A DNA stretch of 64,000 nucleotides from Granulosicoccaceae bacterium. Lineage in GTDB: Bacteria; Pseudomonadota; Gammaproteobacteria; Granulosicoccales; Granulosicoccaceae. This document shows positions 1-7,951 of the stretch, piece by piece (the stretch's first letter is position 1; each line of letters starts with the position of its first letter). The translations under genes and the position numbers were made by a program. The stretch covers positions 1 through 64,000 of the forward strand of contig JAHDCO010000010.1 in NCBI GenBank assembly GCA_020629835.1, in the 5' to 3' direction. The notes under the pieces were generated by a model. It was not told the origin of the DNA. It made no database searches and saw only the letters and a program-made list of their open reading frames with translations.

Positions 1-79
1 GTGTTCTGTGTGATTGTGGCGTTTAGCGTTGACTCTACTGTGCGCTCCCACATATGGCCACCTTTACAGAACGCCCATT

Positions 80-1090
80 TTACAGAACGCCCATTTGCTC
101 CAAAGCTTCACTGGCCCGATCAAACCAAACTCTTGAAATCACATTATCTTTTGGCATGGCTAGTCCGAACGCTTCTACACCCGTGTGCTTGTAGCGTAAG
201 TCTAGCAACACTTCAGTAGCAAGTGCTTCTTTGCCGAGCGATTGTAAAGCAAGCGCCTCGCTGTACAGCGCTGTATCGTAGTAGGTTGTGTCCGGGAATT
301 CACGACGCAAACGTTCCATCGTCTCCTGGGCAGCGGCGTAATCCTGTTGATCCATCAGCTGTATATAGCCTTTAAGATATAACGAGTCATCCGCTACGTA
401 ACTGTCCGAGTCAACGGTTAGCAGATAATCAATTTCATCCATAGCCGCAGCATAGTTGCCTGCATCTCGCGCGTTCATGGCGCGCAGGTAAGACCTGAAT
501 TCAGCGCCATCGCCATAGGTTTCCGATTCTTTGATAACCGGTAGTTTGATTGCTGCTCGGCGTTTGTTAACGTCTACCGCAGGGCTATTTTGTATGTACT
601 CGTTGTACTTATCCGACGCACCCCGGTAGTCCTGCATGTGTTCCAGGTCGGCCGCGGCGTAAAAGTTTTGCTCATTTTGGTTTGCCGCATCTGACACTTG
701 CACGATGGTGTCAAAATCAATATCGATATCCGCAAATTTTCGTCCGTCAGTGACGGGTTGAAACGTTACGTTCAGGCGGATGGCTTCGGACGGGTTTAAC
801 GTGATGGGCCCGTAAAAGTCAGAGACAAACTCATCACGATTATCACCGGATACATTCAGTGTGTTAATCGGGTAAATGTCACCACCGCGATTAACCAGCT
901 CAATGGTTTGTGTGCGTGTTGTACCCACGCCGGTCGTTCCGAAGTAATAGTTTTCCGCGCTGACGAATAAGTAGCTACCGTTGGGTCCAGGGCCGGTAGG
1001 TGTGTTATCTGAAGACCCACCGGACTGACAACCCGCAACCGTAGCCGCTGCGATCAGACTTAACAGAAATACATAACGAGTCTTTTGCAT
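80..1090 (-). CDS. TPR-containing lipoprotein, hypothetical
   Basis: Predicted outer-membrane or periplasmic lipoprotein of 336 residues. The start at 1090 is chosen because it gives a clean signal peptide (MQKTRYVFLL onward) ending in a lipobox VAGC. An in-frame ATG 12 codons earlier would overlap the upstream gene. After a Gly/Ser/Pro linker, residues about 40-110 look like an immunoglobulin-type ASH/Hydin beta domain (YFGTTGVGTTRTQTIELVNR). The C-terminal half has alpha-helical repeats resembling TPRs (AGNYAAAMDEIDYLL, QQDYAAAQETMERLRREFP). It lies 25 bp after the HAMP protein gene on the same strand, so the two are probably co-transcribed. TPR lipoproteins often act in envelope assembly, but the substrate here is unknown. 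Confidence 0.8.
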   Translation of the reverse strand: MQKTRYVFLLSLIAAATVAGCQSGGSSDNTPTGPGPNGSYLFVSAENYYFGTTGVGTTRTQTIELVNRGGDIYPINTLNVSGDNRDEFVSDFYGPITLNPSEAIRLNVTFQPVTDGRKFADIDIDFDTIVQVSDAANQNEQNFYAAADLEHMQDYRGASDKYNEYIQNSPAVDVNKRRAAIKLPVIKESETYGDGAEFRSYLRAMNARDAGNYAAAMDEIDYLLTVDSDSYVADDSLYLKGYIQLMDQQDYAAAQETMERLRREFPDTTYYDTALYSEALALQSLGKEALATEVLLDLRYKHTGVEAFGLAMPKDNVISRVWFDRASEALEQMGVL

Positions 1091-1115
1091 GATGAGATTC
1101 CGAGAATCCTTACCG

Positions 1116-1721
1116 TTATGCTGCATTCGCGCTATCGTTTGACGATGCTGCAGAGTCTTCTACCTGAAAATAATTCAGCGCATTCTGTACATTTTCCAGC
1201 ACGTCGGCAGGGTCTGATTCTGCGCCGTCTTCGATCGAGGCCTTGGCGTCAGCGACCTGGTTTCTCACTACGGCAAGCGCCGCTTGCAGTTCATTACTTA
1301 AGTCGCCAAATTCATCGTTATCGCTTTCACGCAAACGAACCGCTAAGTTTCCAGCAGCCACTTCGCGTAATGCTCGACGAATCGCCATGAGCGGGTGACC
1401 CAGCTTGCGGGTGATGAAAATCCCTAAACACACGGTTACGGCCAGATTAATTACCATCATGGCGGCTAACCATTGCACCAGCACGCTTCCCATTGGTGGA
1501 ACGGCTTCATTGACGAGATTCATGTCTTCTGAGGCAAACAACAAGGGGGCAGAACCACTGGTCAGTTCACCGAGCATGTGGTTGTAAAATAAACCCAGCA
1601 GTACGGTGGTGGCGAGCAGATACACCATTGATAGCTTGATTACTCGGCGGATCTCACGAGCTTGGAAGGTTTTGTCGCGAAAAATGGCGACAATAAAGTT
1701 GGAATCGGACGCGCGAGCCAT
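1116..1721 (-). CDS. HAMP-domain membrane protein without output domain
   Basis: Inner-membrane protein of 201 residues. It has an N-terminal cytoplasmic stretch, a membrane helix at about 29-46, a short periplasmic loop (about 47-82), a second helix at about 83-104, then a HAMP-like linker (LGHPLMAIRRALREVAAGNLAVRL with DEFGDLSNELQ). HAMP domains normally relay a signal to a kinase, cyclase or methyl-accepting domain. Here only an acidic tail of about 45 residues follows, with no recognisable output domain, so the protein may signal by contact with a partner. It is the first gene of a pair with the downstream TPR lipoprotein. Confidence 0.8.
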   Translation of the reverse strand: MARASDSNFIVAIFRDKTFQAREIRRVIKLSMVYLLATTVLLGLFYNHMLGELTSGSAPLLFASEDMNLVNEAVPPMGSVLVQWLAAMMVINLAVTVCLGIFITRKLGHPLMAIRRALREVAAGNLAVRLRESDNDEFGDLSNELQAALAVVRNQVADAKASIEDGAESDPADVLENVQNALNYFQVEDSAASSNDSANAA

Positions 1722-1903
1722 GATGGCACCCTAGAACCTGTGTGATACAGGATTTGTCGGCCAGTCGGTAAATTCCTTGATGAGGTGACAATTGACTAAC
1801 ACGCGATATCGGCCACGCTTCTGTGAATCAGTTAACACCTATAATGACGCCCACTTCACTGCCCAGACGAGTGCCTTCGTGATCGTTATTAAGCCGCTAT
1901 TGC

Positions 1904-3406
1904 ATGGTTGAACCCACCGCTATAACCGACAGCCTGGATGCTGGCACGGCGATCTCGCTGGCCGGGCTGATTTATCTTTTTCTGGCAGTCATCGCTGCGG
2001 TGCACGTACTGCTGAACAAAGACAGTGAAGGCGCGGCGATCAGCTGGATGGGCATCATCATTCTGTCGCCGCTTTTCGGAGCGGTACTGTACGGATTATT
2101 TGGGATCAACCGGCTTCGAGGCAAGGCGGAGTCTATTCACAGCGAGCGGGCGATGAGGCGACTTCATCGCTCGCATCGCAGCCAAACAGGTGGTGACGAT
2201 GGTGAAGCGTCTTTGCCGGTACTTCCGTTAGCCGATCTTGTTAAAACGGGCGATGCTCTGCACGGTATGCCGTTGGTTTCTGGTAACCGCGTGCAGCCTT
2301 TAGTAAACGGCGATGAGGCGTATCCAGTGATGTTGTCTGCAATTGATGCGGCTCAGCACAGCGTGTTGCTCTCAAGTTACATATTTCAAAATGATGCATC
2401 TGGCGGTCCGTTCGTCGAGGCTCTTGCAAGAGCCCAACAGCGTGGGGTAACCGTCCGGGTGCTAATCGACGGCGTAGGAGCGCGCTATGGATTTCTTGTT
2501 GCCCGGGCCGATCGTGCACTGAAGAAACTCAATGTACCTACGGCTCGATTTTTATCTGCAACAAGCCCGATGGATTGGCGATTCATAAACCTGCGTAACC
2601 ATCGAAAATTAATGGTAGTGGATAGCACGATTGGGTTTATCGGAGGGTTGAATATTCGCGCAGGTAATGAGATCAGCAAATCTCGCTGGCATTTGACACG
2701 TGACATACATTTTGAGGTTCGTGGCCCTGCGGTAAGTCAACTGTTAGCTGTTTTCCTGGCCGACTGGGAATTCGCTACAGGGGAAAGATTGCGGCTTGAT
2801 CCAACCACTACGGCTAACGAGTCGAACCCAAACGACGGCTGCGATCCTGAACATGATGTAGGGCCTGTATGTTGCAGAACTACCGTAGACGGTCCGGATA
2901 ATAATTACGAAAAATTGCGCTTGACTCTGATGGCTGCCATCAATTCTGCGCAGCATCGTATTGATATCCAAACACCTTACTTTCTACCGAACAATCAGTT
3001 ATTGGGTTGTTTGCGTTTGGCGTCATTGCGCGGTGTTTCAGTGCGGGTGCTGCTACCAGAGAACAATAACCTTATCGTGGTGGAATGGGCGATGCGAGCC
3101 AATGAAAAACGGTGGTTGGAAGCTGGATTGCAAGTCGCATTGGGAGATCACCCGTTTGATCATTCCAAGTTGTTTTTAGTTGATGACGAGTGGGTACTGA
3201 TTGGTTCGAGTAATTGGGACGCCCGTAGCCTTGAATTGAATTTTGAGGTTAACCTGGAGTGCTTTGATGCACAACTTAGCCAGCAAGTCAGCGCTGTGTT
3301 CGATGCAAAATGGAATGAGGGAAAAGTGCTGAGTCAGCACCGAGACAAGGCCATACTGCCTAAGCTGCGCAATAACTTTTGCCGCTTATTTTCCCCGTAT
3401 TTATAG
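1904..3406 (+). CDS. cls: Cardiolipin synthase, phospholipase D family
   Basis: Makes cardiolipin by transferring phosphatidyl groups between two phosphatidylglycerol molecules at the inner membrane. The 500-residue length is normal for bacterial ClsA-type enzymes. Two N-terminal membrane helices (about 18-36 and 46-66) form the PLDc_N region. Two HKD motifs follow: HRKLMVVD (His233, Lys235, Asp240) with GGLN downstream, and HSKLFLVD (His420, Lys422, Asp427) with GSSNWD downstream. Both catalytic sets are intact. The 3' end runs up to an EEP-family gene, and both continue into a guanidinobutyrase gene, suggesting one transcript. The start at 1904 is an ATG giving a normal N terminus. Confidence 0.93.
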   Translation: MVEPTAITDSLDAGTAISLAGLIYLFLAVIAAVHVLLNKDSEGAAISWMGIIILSPLFGAVLYGLFGINRLRGKAESIHSERAMRRLHRSHRSQTGGDDGEASLPVLPLADLVKTGDALHGMPLVSGNRVQPLVNGDEAYPVMLSAIDAAQHSVLLSSYIFQNDASGGPFVEALARAQQRGVTVRVLIDGVGARYGFLVARADRALKKLNVPTARFLSATSPMDWRFINLRNHRKLMVVDSTIGFIGGLNIRAGNEISKSRWHLTRDIHFEVRGPAVSQLLAVFLADWEFATGERLRLDPTTTANESNPNDGCDPEHDVGPVCCRTTVDGPDNNYEKLRLTLMAAINSAQHRIDIQTPYFLPNNQLLGCLRLASLRGVSVRVLLPENNNLIVVEWAMRANEKRWLEAGLQVALGDHPFDHSKLFLVDDEWVLIGSSNWDARSLELNFEVNLECFDAQLSQQVSAVFDAKWNEGKVLSQHRDKAILPKLRNNFCRLFSPYL

Positions 3407-3411
3407 CGATC

Positions 3412-4182
3412 ATGAGCTTGTTAAAACGGTTTCAGCCGCGAACGTTTTCTGCGAATGATCAGCTTATCCACTTCGGTGCCGAGGGTATTGATCGTTTACC
3501 TCGAACGTTGAGGTGTCTGGTATGGAACATGGCGAAAGCACGACACCGGCACTGGTGGAATGACTTTCATACTCTGACACACGACAAAGACTTGGTGCTG
3601 CTGCAAGAAGCGGTAGCTAATGCGCCTTCGGATGCTATTTTTTCAGAGTCTGAGCGCTTCCATTGGCTGATGGTCAGAAGCCATCAGCACCCAGTAACCA
3701 ACGTACTCACGGGCGTAAAAACAGGCGGAGTGGCTAAGCCGATATCAAGTAGAGCATTTATGTCTCCGCACCGAGAGCCATTGGTTAATACGCAAAAAAC
3801 ACTGCTTGCCACGCACTACGCCGTGGATGGCCTGAGTCATAGTTTATTGGTGCTCAATGTCCACGCGATTAACTTTGTGTCTGCTACGAAGTTTAAAGCG
3901 CAAATGACTCAAGTTGAATCGATCGTTGTGACTCATGAGGGTCCAGTGCTTTTAGCAGGAGATTTCAACACCTGGAGCTCACGGCGCCGACTGTACTTTG
4001 AAGCCATTACACGCAACTGCAGTTTGAATCAGGCACAGTGGCACCGACGCTCACAACTTCAGCACTTGCACCAGCACTTAGACCACGTGTATTTTCGCAG
4101 CATGCGGCCTATGCACGTTGAGAGCCTGCAGCATATTCGATCATCCGATCACAAACCGATAGCCGTGACGTTTCGCTTATGA
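3412..4182 (+). CDS. Endonuclease/exonuclease/phosphatase family protein
   Basis: Member of the EEP fold, metal-dependent phosphodiesterases that cleave nucleic acids, phosphoinositides or other phosphoesters. The 256 residues carry the expected order of motifs: LVWNM with a conserved Asn near the start, LLQEA with the metal-binding Glu, NVHAINF, GDFNTWS (the Asp/Asn pair), LDHVYF, and SSDHKPI (the Asp-His catalytic end). ATG 3412 is preferred. An ATG at 3379 is in frame but lies inside cls and adds only 11 hydrophobic residues. The stop overlaps the next start (ATGA, 4179-4182), so it is translationally coupled to the guanidinobutyrase. Next to cls a phospholipid-related substrate is conceivable, but this is inference. 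Confidence 0.88.
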   Translation: MSLLKRFQPRTFSANDQLIHFGAEGIDRLPRTLRCLVWNMAKARHRHWWNDFHTLTHDKDLVLLQEAVANAPSDAIFSESERFHWLMVRSHQHPVTNVLTGVKTGGVAKPISSRAFMSPHREPLVNTQKTLLATHYAVDGLSHSLLVLNVHAINFVSATKFKAQMTQVESIVVTHEGPVLLAGDFNTWSSRRRLYFEAITRNCSLNQAQWHRRSQLQHLHQHLDHVYFRSMRPMHVESLQHIRSSDHKPIAVTFRL

Positions 4183-5126
4183 ACTTTAACCAACCGCTCG
4201 GTGGCAATGAGATGCCACGTTTTGCAGGTCCTGTCACCATGATGAGGCTGCCTTCAGCAACGTCAGCCGAGGGCTTAGACGCAGCGTTCGTCGGTGTGCC
4301 GATGGATATTGGTGCGTCGCATCGCAGCGGCACACGTTTCGGACCACGCCAGATTCGAGCTGAGTCCGCCATGTTAAGACCGTACAACATGGCAACGCGT
4401 GTCTCCCCGTTTGATCACATGCAAGTGGCTGATCTGGGCGATGTTGCTATCAACACGTTTAATCTGGAAAAGAGCATTGAGATCATCGATGCGGCGTTAT
4501 TTGAAATTGTTGCTGCTGGGGCTGTACCGCTAACTATGGGCGGTGATCACACACTGACCTTGCCAGCACTCAGGGCCATGGCAAGACATCACGGGCCGGT
4601 TGGTTTGGTTCATGTGGATGCGCACGCTGACATCAACGAGCATATGTTTGGCGAGAAACTCGCTCACGGAACACCGTTTAGGCGGGCTGTGGAAGAGGGA
4701 TTGCTGGACACCAATCGAGTCGTGCAGATTGGGCTGCGCGGCACCGGATACGCCGATGATGACTTTGACTGGCCTCGGCAGCAGGGCTTTCGCGTGGTAC
4801 AGGCAGAGGACTGCTGGCACAAGTCGTTAACGCCGCTGATGGCAGAGGTTAGGGAGCAGATGGGAGAGGGCCCTGTGTATCTTACCTACGACATCGATAG
4901 CCTTGATCCGGCGTATGCACCAGGTACGGGTACTCTGGAGATTGGGGGGCTGACAACGGTTCAGGCGTTAGAGATTATTCGCGGCCTTCGAGGCGTCAAC
5001 CTGGTGGGTGCAGATTTAGTTGAGGTTTCACCACCGTATGATATGGCCGGAACCACCGCTCTGATTGCTGCAAACTTACTGTATGAAATGTTGTGTGTGT
5101 TGCCTAAGGTGGTGGCCGGTTCCTGA
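4179..5126 (+). CDS. gbuA: Guanidinobutyrase (agmatinase-family ureohydrolase)
   Basis: Mn-dependent ureohydrolase of 315 residues, expected to split 4-guanidinobutyrate into GABA and urea. The metal ligands are all present: His124 in GGDHTLTLP, Asp147/His149/Asp151 in DAHADINE, and Asp238/Asp240 in YDIDSLDP. The N terminus (QPLGGNEMPRF) and later segments (QAEDCWHKSL, GGLTTVQALEII, EVSPPYD) recall Pseudomonas GbuA more than SpeB, and the length fits GbuA (about 319) better than SpeB (306). Agmatinase or guanidinopropionase remain possible because these enzymes differ in few residues. It overlaps the EEP gene by four bases. No LysR-type gbuR is nearby. Confidence 0.82.
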   Translation: MNFNQPLGGNEMPRFAGPVTMMRLPSATSAEGLDAAFVGVPMDIGASHRSGTRFGPRQIRAESAMLRPYNMATRVSPFDHMQVADLGDVAINTFNLEKSIEIIDAALFEIVAAGAVPLTMGGDHTLTLPALRAMARHHGPVGLVHVDAHADINEHMFGEKLAHGTPFRRAVEEGLLDTNRVVQIGLRGTGYADDDFDWPRQQGFRVVQAEDCWHKSLTPLMAEVREQMGEGPVYLTYDIDSLDPAYAPGTGTLEIGGLTTVQALEIIRGLRGVNLVGADLVEVSPPYDMAGTTALIAANLLYEMLCVLPKVVAGS

Positions 5127-5137
5127 TGGTGCGTGTG

Positions 5138-5329
5138 TTACACAAGGCTCATTAAAAACACCACAAAGGCAGCGACTGCGGCGAGCAATAAACCAGCGTT
5201 TAACCACTCTGAGGCTGAGCCTTTGGGACCGTTCTTTATCCAGTCGATGGCGGTCGGCAAAGAGCGGATGATGAAGAAGGCGAAAACACCCATCAATAAA
5301 AAGGGTGCGATGGTGCTTAACATGTCCAT
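5138..5329 (-). CDS. Small two-helix membrane protein
   Basis: Short ORF of 63 residues with two clear hydrophobic segments (LSTIAPFLLMGVFAFFII at about 4-21 and a second at about 43-62) joined by a polar loop. The length, composition and helical hairpin look like a real small inner-membrane protein. I do not recognise a family. It ends 11 bp from the 3' end of the guanidinobutyrase gene on the other strand. The ribosome site is weak (TGAGTACC upstream), so the call rests on protein character. Confidence 0.5.
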   Translation of the reverse strand: MDMLSTIAPFLLMGVFAFFIIRSLPTAIDWIKNGPKGSASEWLNAGLLLAAVAAFVVFLMSLV

Positions 5330-5421
5330 AAAAGGTACTCAGTGCGATCCGGTGTCGTTTAACAAGGCCAGTTGGCTGTTTATTAGCTTATAAGATGGTG
5401 GGGTAGATCCTGGAATTCAAT

Positions 5422-5451
5422 AAAAAAGGGCCGCAAAAGCGACCCTTTTTT
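5422..5451 (-). terminator. Rho-independent terminator for the YccA-type gene
   Basis: On the minus strand the sequence reads GGGTCGC, loop TTTT, GCGGCCC, then TTTTTT. A G-T wobble replaces the mismatch that the plus strand would have, so the hairpin favours minus-strand transcripts. It lies 43 bp after the stop of the Bax-inhibitor gene. Confidence 0.8.
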
Positions 5452-5493
5452 CACTGTCGTTATCGGGCACCAAGTGCCCGATGAACCAAGACT

Positions 5494-6156
5494 TTACTCG
5501 TCGCCCATACCAATCAGCATCAACAAACCCTGGAAGATATTGTAGATGCTTAGGAATAAGCCAACCGTTGCTCGGATGTAGTTGGTTTCGCCGCCGTTGA
5601 TGATTCGACTGGTGTCAAACAGTATGAACCCACTCATGATGAGAACGATAGCTGCGGACAGCGCCATAGACAAAGCCGGGATCTGCAAGAAAATGTTTGC
5701 GATCATGGCGACCAGTGCAACCAACAAGCCGATGAACAAAAAACCACCCATAAAAGAAAAGTCTTTGCGGGTGACCAACACATAAGCGCTTAAGCCCAGG
5801 AATATGGTTCCTGTGCCGCCCATGGCTGTGGCTACGATGGACGATCCGTTAGGGATAGCCAGGTAAGCCTCAATGGTGGGCCCGATGGAGAGGCCTAGCA
5901 GACCGGTGAACGCGAAAACGACGTAAATGCCGGCTGAGGAGTTTTCCACACGTGGTAGAACGAACCACACCAAAGCGAGAGAGGCAAAGAAAGCTATGGT
6001 GCCGACACCGCGGCCTAAATCCAGCGCCATAGAGGCACCGGCCATAGCCGCGCTGAATAACAGCGTCATAGCCAATAACATGTAAGTGTTTCGCAGAACC
6101 TTGTTGGTTGCTAGTACACTTTCATTCGAGCGGACTATAGGTCCTGTGGATTGCAT
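5494..6156 (-). CDS. yccA: Bax inhibitor-1/YccA family membrane protein
   Basis: Polytopic inner-membrane protein of 220 residues with about seven hydrophobic helices, in the BI-1/TMBIM family. E. coli YccA is a substrate and modulator of the FtsH protease, and some homologues conduct calcium. Family-like segments include NKVLRNTYMLLAMTL at the N terminus, the GxxGxxSY-type loop (GLSAYVLVTRKDFSFMGGFL) and the C-terminal FDTSRIINGG with conserved acidic residue, followed by LSIYNIFQGLLMLIG. A good ribosome site (AGGAGA, 9 bp upstream) supports the start. It is a single-gene unit ended by a strong terminator. Confidence 0.92.
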   Translation of the reverse strand: MQSTGPIVRSNESVLATNKVLRNTYMLLAMTLLFSAAMAGASMALDLGRGVGTIAFFASLALVWFVLPRVENSSAGIYVVFAFTGLLGLSIGPTIEAYLAIPNGSSIVATAMGGTGTIFLGLSAYVLVTRKDFSFMGGFLFIGLLVALVAMIANIFLQIPALSMALSAAIVLIMSGFILFDTSRIINGGETNYIRATVGLFLSIYNIFQGLLMLIGMGDE

Positions 6157-6328
6157 GCGGTTTAGTCTCCTAAATCAAATAGTTGCGTTGCATTGTAGAC
6201 CGAAACACCTAAAGAGTTGCATCGGCATTTTCGACTAGTAACGTAGGAATTCATGGCAACAACTTCAAGCATTCCTCAACACTAGTACGTTATTTGTCCA
6301 AAGGTGGCACATCGACTTCACAATTTTG

Positions 6329-6334
6329 TATACT
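6329..6334 (+). promoter_or_regulatory. -10 box of tRNA-Ser promoter
   Basis: TATACT lies 9 bp before the mature 5' end of the tRNA. The -35 region is not clear; the best match at 18 bp spacing is TGGCAC at 6305-6310. Confidence 0.45.
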
Positions 6335-6343
6335 AGCGGGCTC

Positions 6344-6433
6344 GGAGAGGTGGCAGAGTGGTCGAATGCGGCGGTCTTGAAAACCGTTGACGGGTTAAAC
6401 CGTCCGGGGGTTCGAATCCCTCCCTCTCCGCCA
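6344..6433 (+). tRNA. tRNA-Ser (anticodon UGA)
   Basis: The acceptor arm GGAGAGG pairs with CCTCTCC, followed by discriminator G and an encoded CCA (6431-6433). The anticodon loop CTTGAAA gives UGA, which reads UCA-type serine codons. A long variable arm (class II tRNA) lies between the anticodon arm and the T arm, which carries GGTTCGAATCC. Length is 90 nt with CCA. Its 3' end is three bases from the stop codon of the convergent decarboxylase gene. Confidence 0.97.
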
Positions 6434-6436
6434 AAC

Positions 6437-7843
6437 TCAAGATGCAGCCCTTGCGTCACAAAACGCTTTCACCGTTCTTGAAACATCATGCTGCGTCGTT
6501 GCCCATGAGCACACGCTGATCCTGATAACGGGTTCACCAAACCACATCGAGCTTCCCACCCACGCCTCACCTGATGCCTGGACTCTCCGCACAAAAGACT
6601 TCGTAGCCGCGTCATCGCCCACGCGAATCATGACTTGATTGAACACTATATCCGCAACCACCTCGAACCCTGCGGTTTTTAATTCCTGACCAAATTGCGT
6701 CGCTCTGTCATGGAAAGACCCAACCATCTGGTCAACTCCGCTTCGACCCAAATATTTAAGTGTTGCCCAAAGGTCTACCGCGCGAGCCCGACGAGACATC
6801 TCCGGGGTGTAGAGCATGCCGTCGCGGTGTTCGGAGTACATGATGTATGCCCCTGAGTTTTGCAACGCTTTCACCATGGCCTCGGCGTCTGCGCAGAGCG
6901 ATATGCCGCTGTCGTAAGGGGTATTTAATGTTTTATGCCCATCAACACTCCAGGAATCTGCCAACTCAATTCCGTCGGTTAGGTGGCGCAACCGTTGGCA
7001 AGCCGCAGCCCAAAGCCCAAAGGCTCCGTCGATGTGTACCCAGGCACCGGCCGATTTGGCCTGTTCACACGCTTTGCGCAAAGGGTCAAAAGACCCAGAA
7101 TTCACATTTCCGGCTTGCAGAATCAGGATGGTGTTTTGATCCAGCTCAGGAAGGGCTGTAGTAAGTAACCGGCCCTGGGTGTCAACATCTACCCACTCAA
7201 TGCAATCGGTTCCAAAGCCTAATAGAACGACTGCCTTCAGTACGGTGCTGTGTGCGTGACGGCTGGTGACTATTCGAAGCTTCGGGGCTCCGGCTAATCC
7301 GCCTGAGTTGATGTCATAACCTGCACGTTCGCACAATCGCCACCGAGCCGCAGCGAGCCCGCAGACAATCGCCATGGATGTGCCGGATACAAAGCCTGCG
7401 ACTGTTTTTTCAGGTAAACCCAATAGATCGCATAACCAAGCCTGACAGACTTCTTCCAGCACAGCATTGGTCGGTGAGATGGCGTGCAATACGGCGTTCT
7501 GGTCCCAGGTGTCGGCAAGAATGCGAGCGGCTAAACCGGCAGGTACTGTGCCGCCGTTGACCAATCCGAAAAAACGCCCTCCGATTTGTGCCATGGTGCC
7601 TGGTGAGCCAATGGCGTGAAGCTGATCCACAATGTCGAAGGCATCGCCTGAGTGCTCCGGCAAGGCTTCACGGAAACGGTCAAGATCAGTTACCGCCTCT
7701 TTTGTCGGTGCCACCTGTCGATCAAATGTGCCACTGAGGTAAGCACCCCCATGATCCAGCGCGCGACGGATTAAAGCGCCATCTTCGATTAGCGTTTGCA
7801 TCTGTTGCTGGAGGTTTTCAGCAGTTTGTTTGGTCACGGTCAT
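6437..7843 (-). CDS. PLP-dependent group II amino acid decarboxylase family protein
   Basis: Fold-type I PLP enzyme of 468 residues, close in layout to aromatic-L-amino-acid and glutamate decarboxylases. Visible signatures are the cofactor-stacking His (RHAHST, about His198), the Asp that pairs with the pyridine nitrogen (HIDGAFG, Asp272) and the Schiff-base lysine in DGHKTLN (Lys304). The substrate cannot be read from sequence. Some relatives are annotated as aspartate aminotransferase-like. It stands alone, divergent from the COG0523 gene, with its stop nearly touching the 3' end of tRNA-Ser. Confidence 0.88.
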   Translation of the reverse strand: MTVTKQTAENLQQQMQTLIEDGALIRRALDHGGAYLSGTFDRQVAPTKEAVTDLDRFREALPEHSGDAFDIVDQLHAIGSPGTMAQIGGRFFGLVNGGTVPAGLAARILADTWDQNAVLHAISPTNAVLEEVCQAWLCDLLGLPEKTVAGFVSGTSMAIVCGLAAARWRLCERAGYDINSGGLAGAPKLRIVTSRHAHSTVLKAVVLLGFGTDCIEWVDVDTQGRLLTTALPELDQNTILILQAGNVNSGSFDPLRKACEQAKSAGAWVHIDGAFGLWAAACQRLRHLTDGIELADSWSVDGHKTLNTPYDSGISLCADAEAMVKALQNSGAYIMYSEHRDGMLYTPEMSRRARAVDLWATLKYLGRSGVDQMVGSFHDRATQFGQELKTAGFEVVADIVFNQVMIRVGDDAATKSFVRRVQASGEAWVGSSMWFGEPVIRISVCSWATTQHDVSRTVKAFCDARAAS

Positions 7844-7921
7844 GGCCTGGAATTTTTTTGCGAGTGTAACGAAAAGCTCCTGTGCAATTGCGTTTATCTT
7901 TCACGCACGATTGTTTCCTGT

Positions 7922-7943
7922 GAAATGATATAATGTAACGTTG
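7922..7943. promoter_or_regulatory. Candidate Zur operator with -10 box
   Basis: GAAATGATATAATGTAACGTTG is an imperfect palindrome close to the gammaproteobacterial Zur consensus (GAAATGTTATANTATAACATTTC). It includes a TATAAT hexamer at 7929-7934 and sits 9 bp upstream of the COG0523 GTPase start. Zur binding here would block that promoter when zinc is ample. The match was judged by eye. Confidence 0.5.
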
Positions 7944-7951
7944 TCTATTTC

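Noticed and set aside
1-79. Plus-strand frame from base 1 and a short repeat TTTACAGAACGCCCATTT
   Set aside because: The frame lies opposite the lipoprotein gene. The doubled 16-base segment at 61-94 is too short and single to call a repeat element.
6265-6459. Minus-strand frame across tRNA-Ser giving a peptide with GGEGGIRTPGRFNPST
   Set aside because: It is the antisense translation of the tRNA, a well-known false protein in databases.
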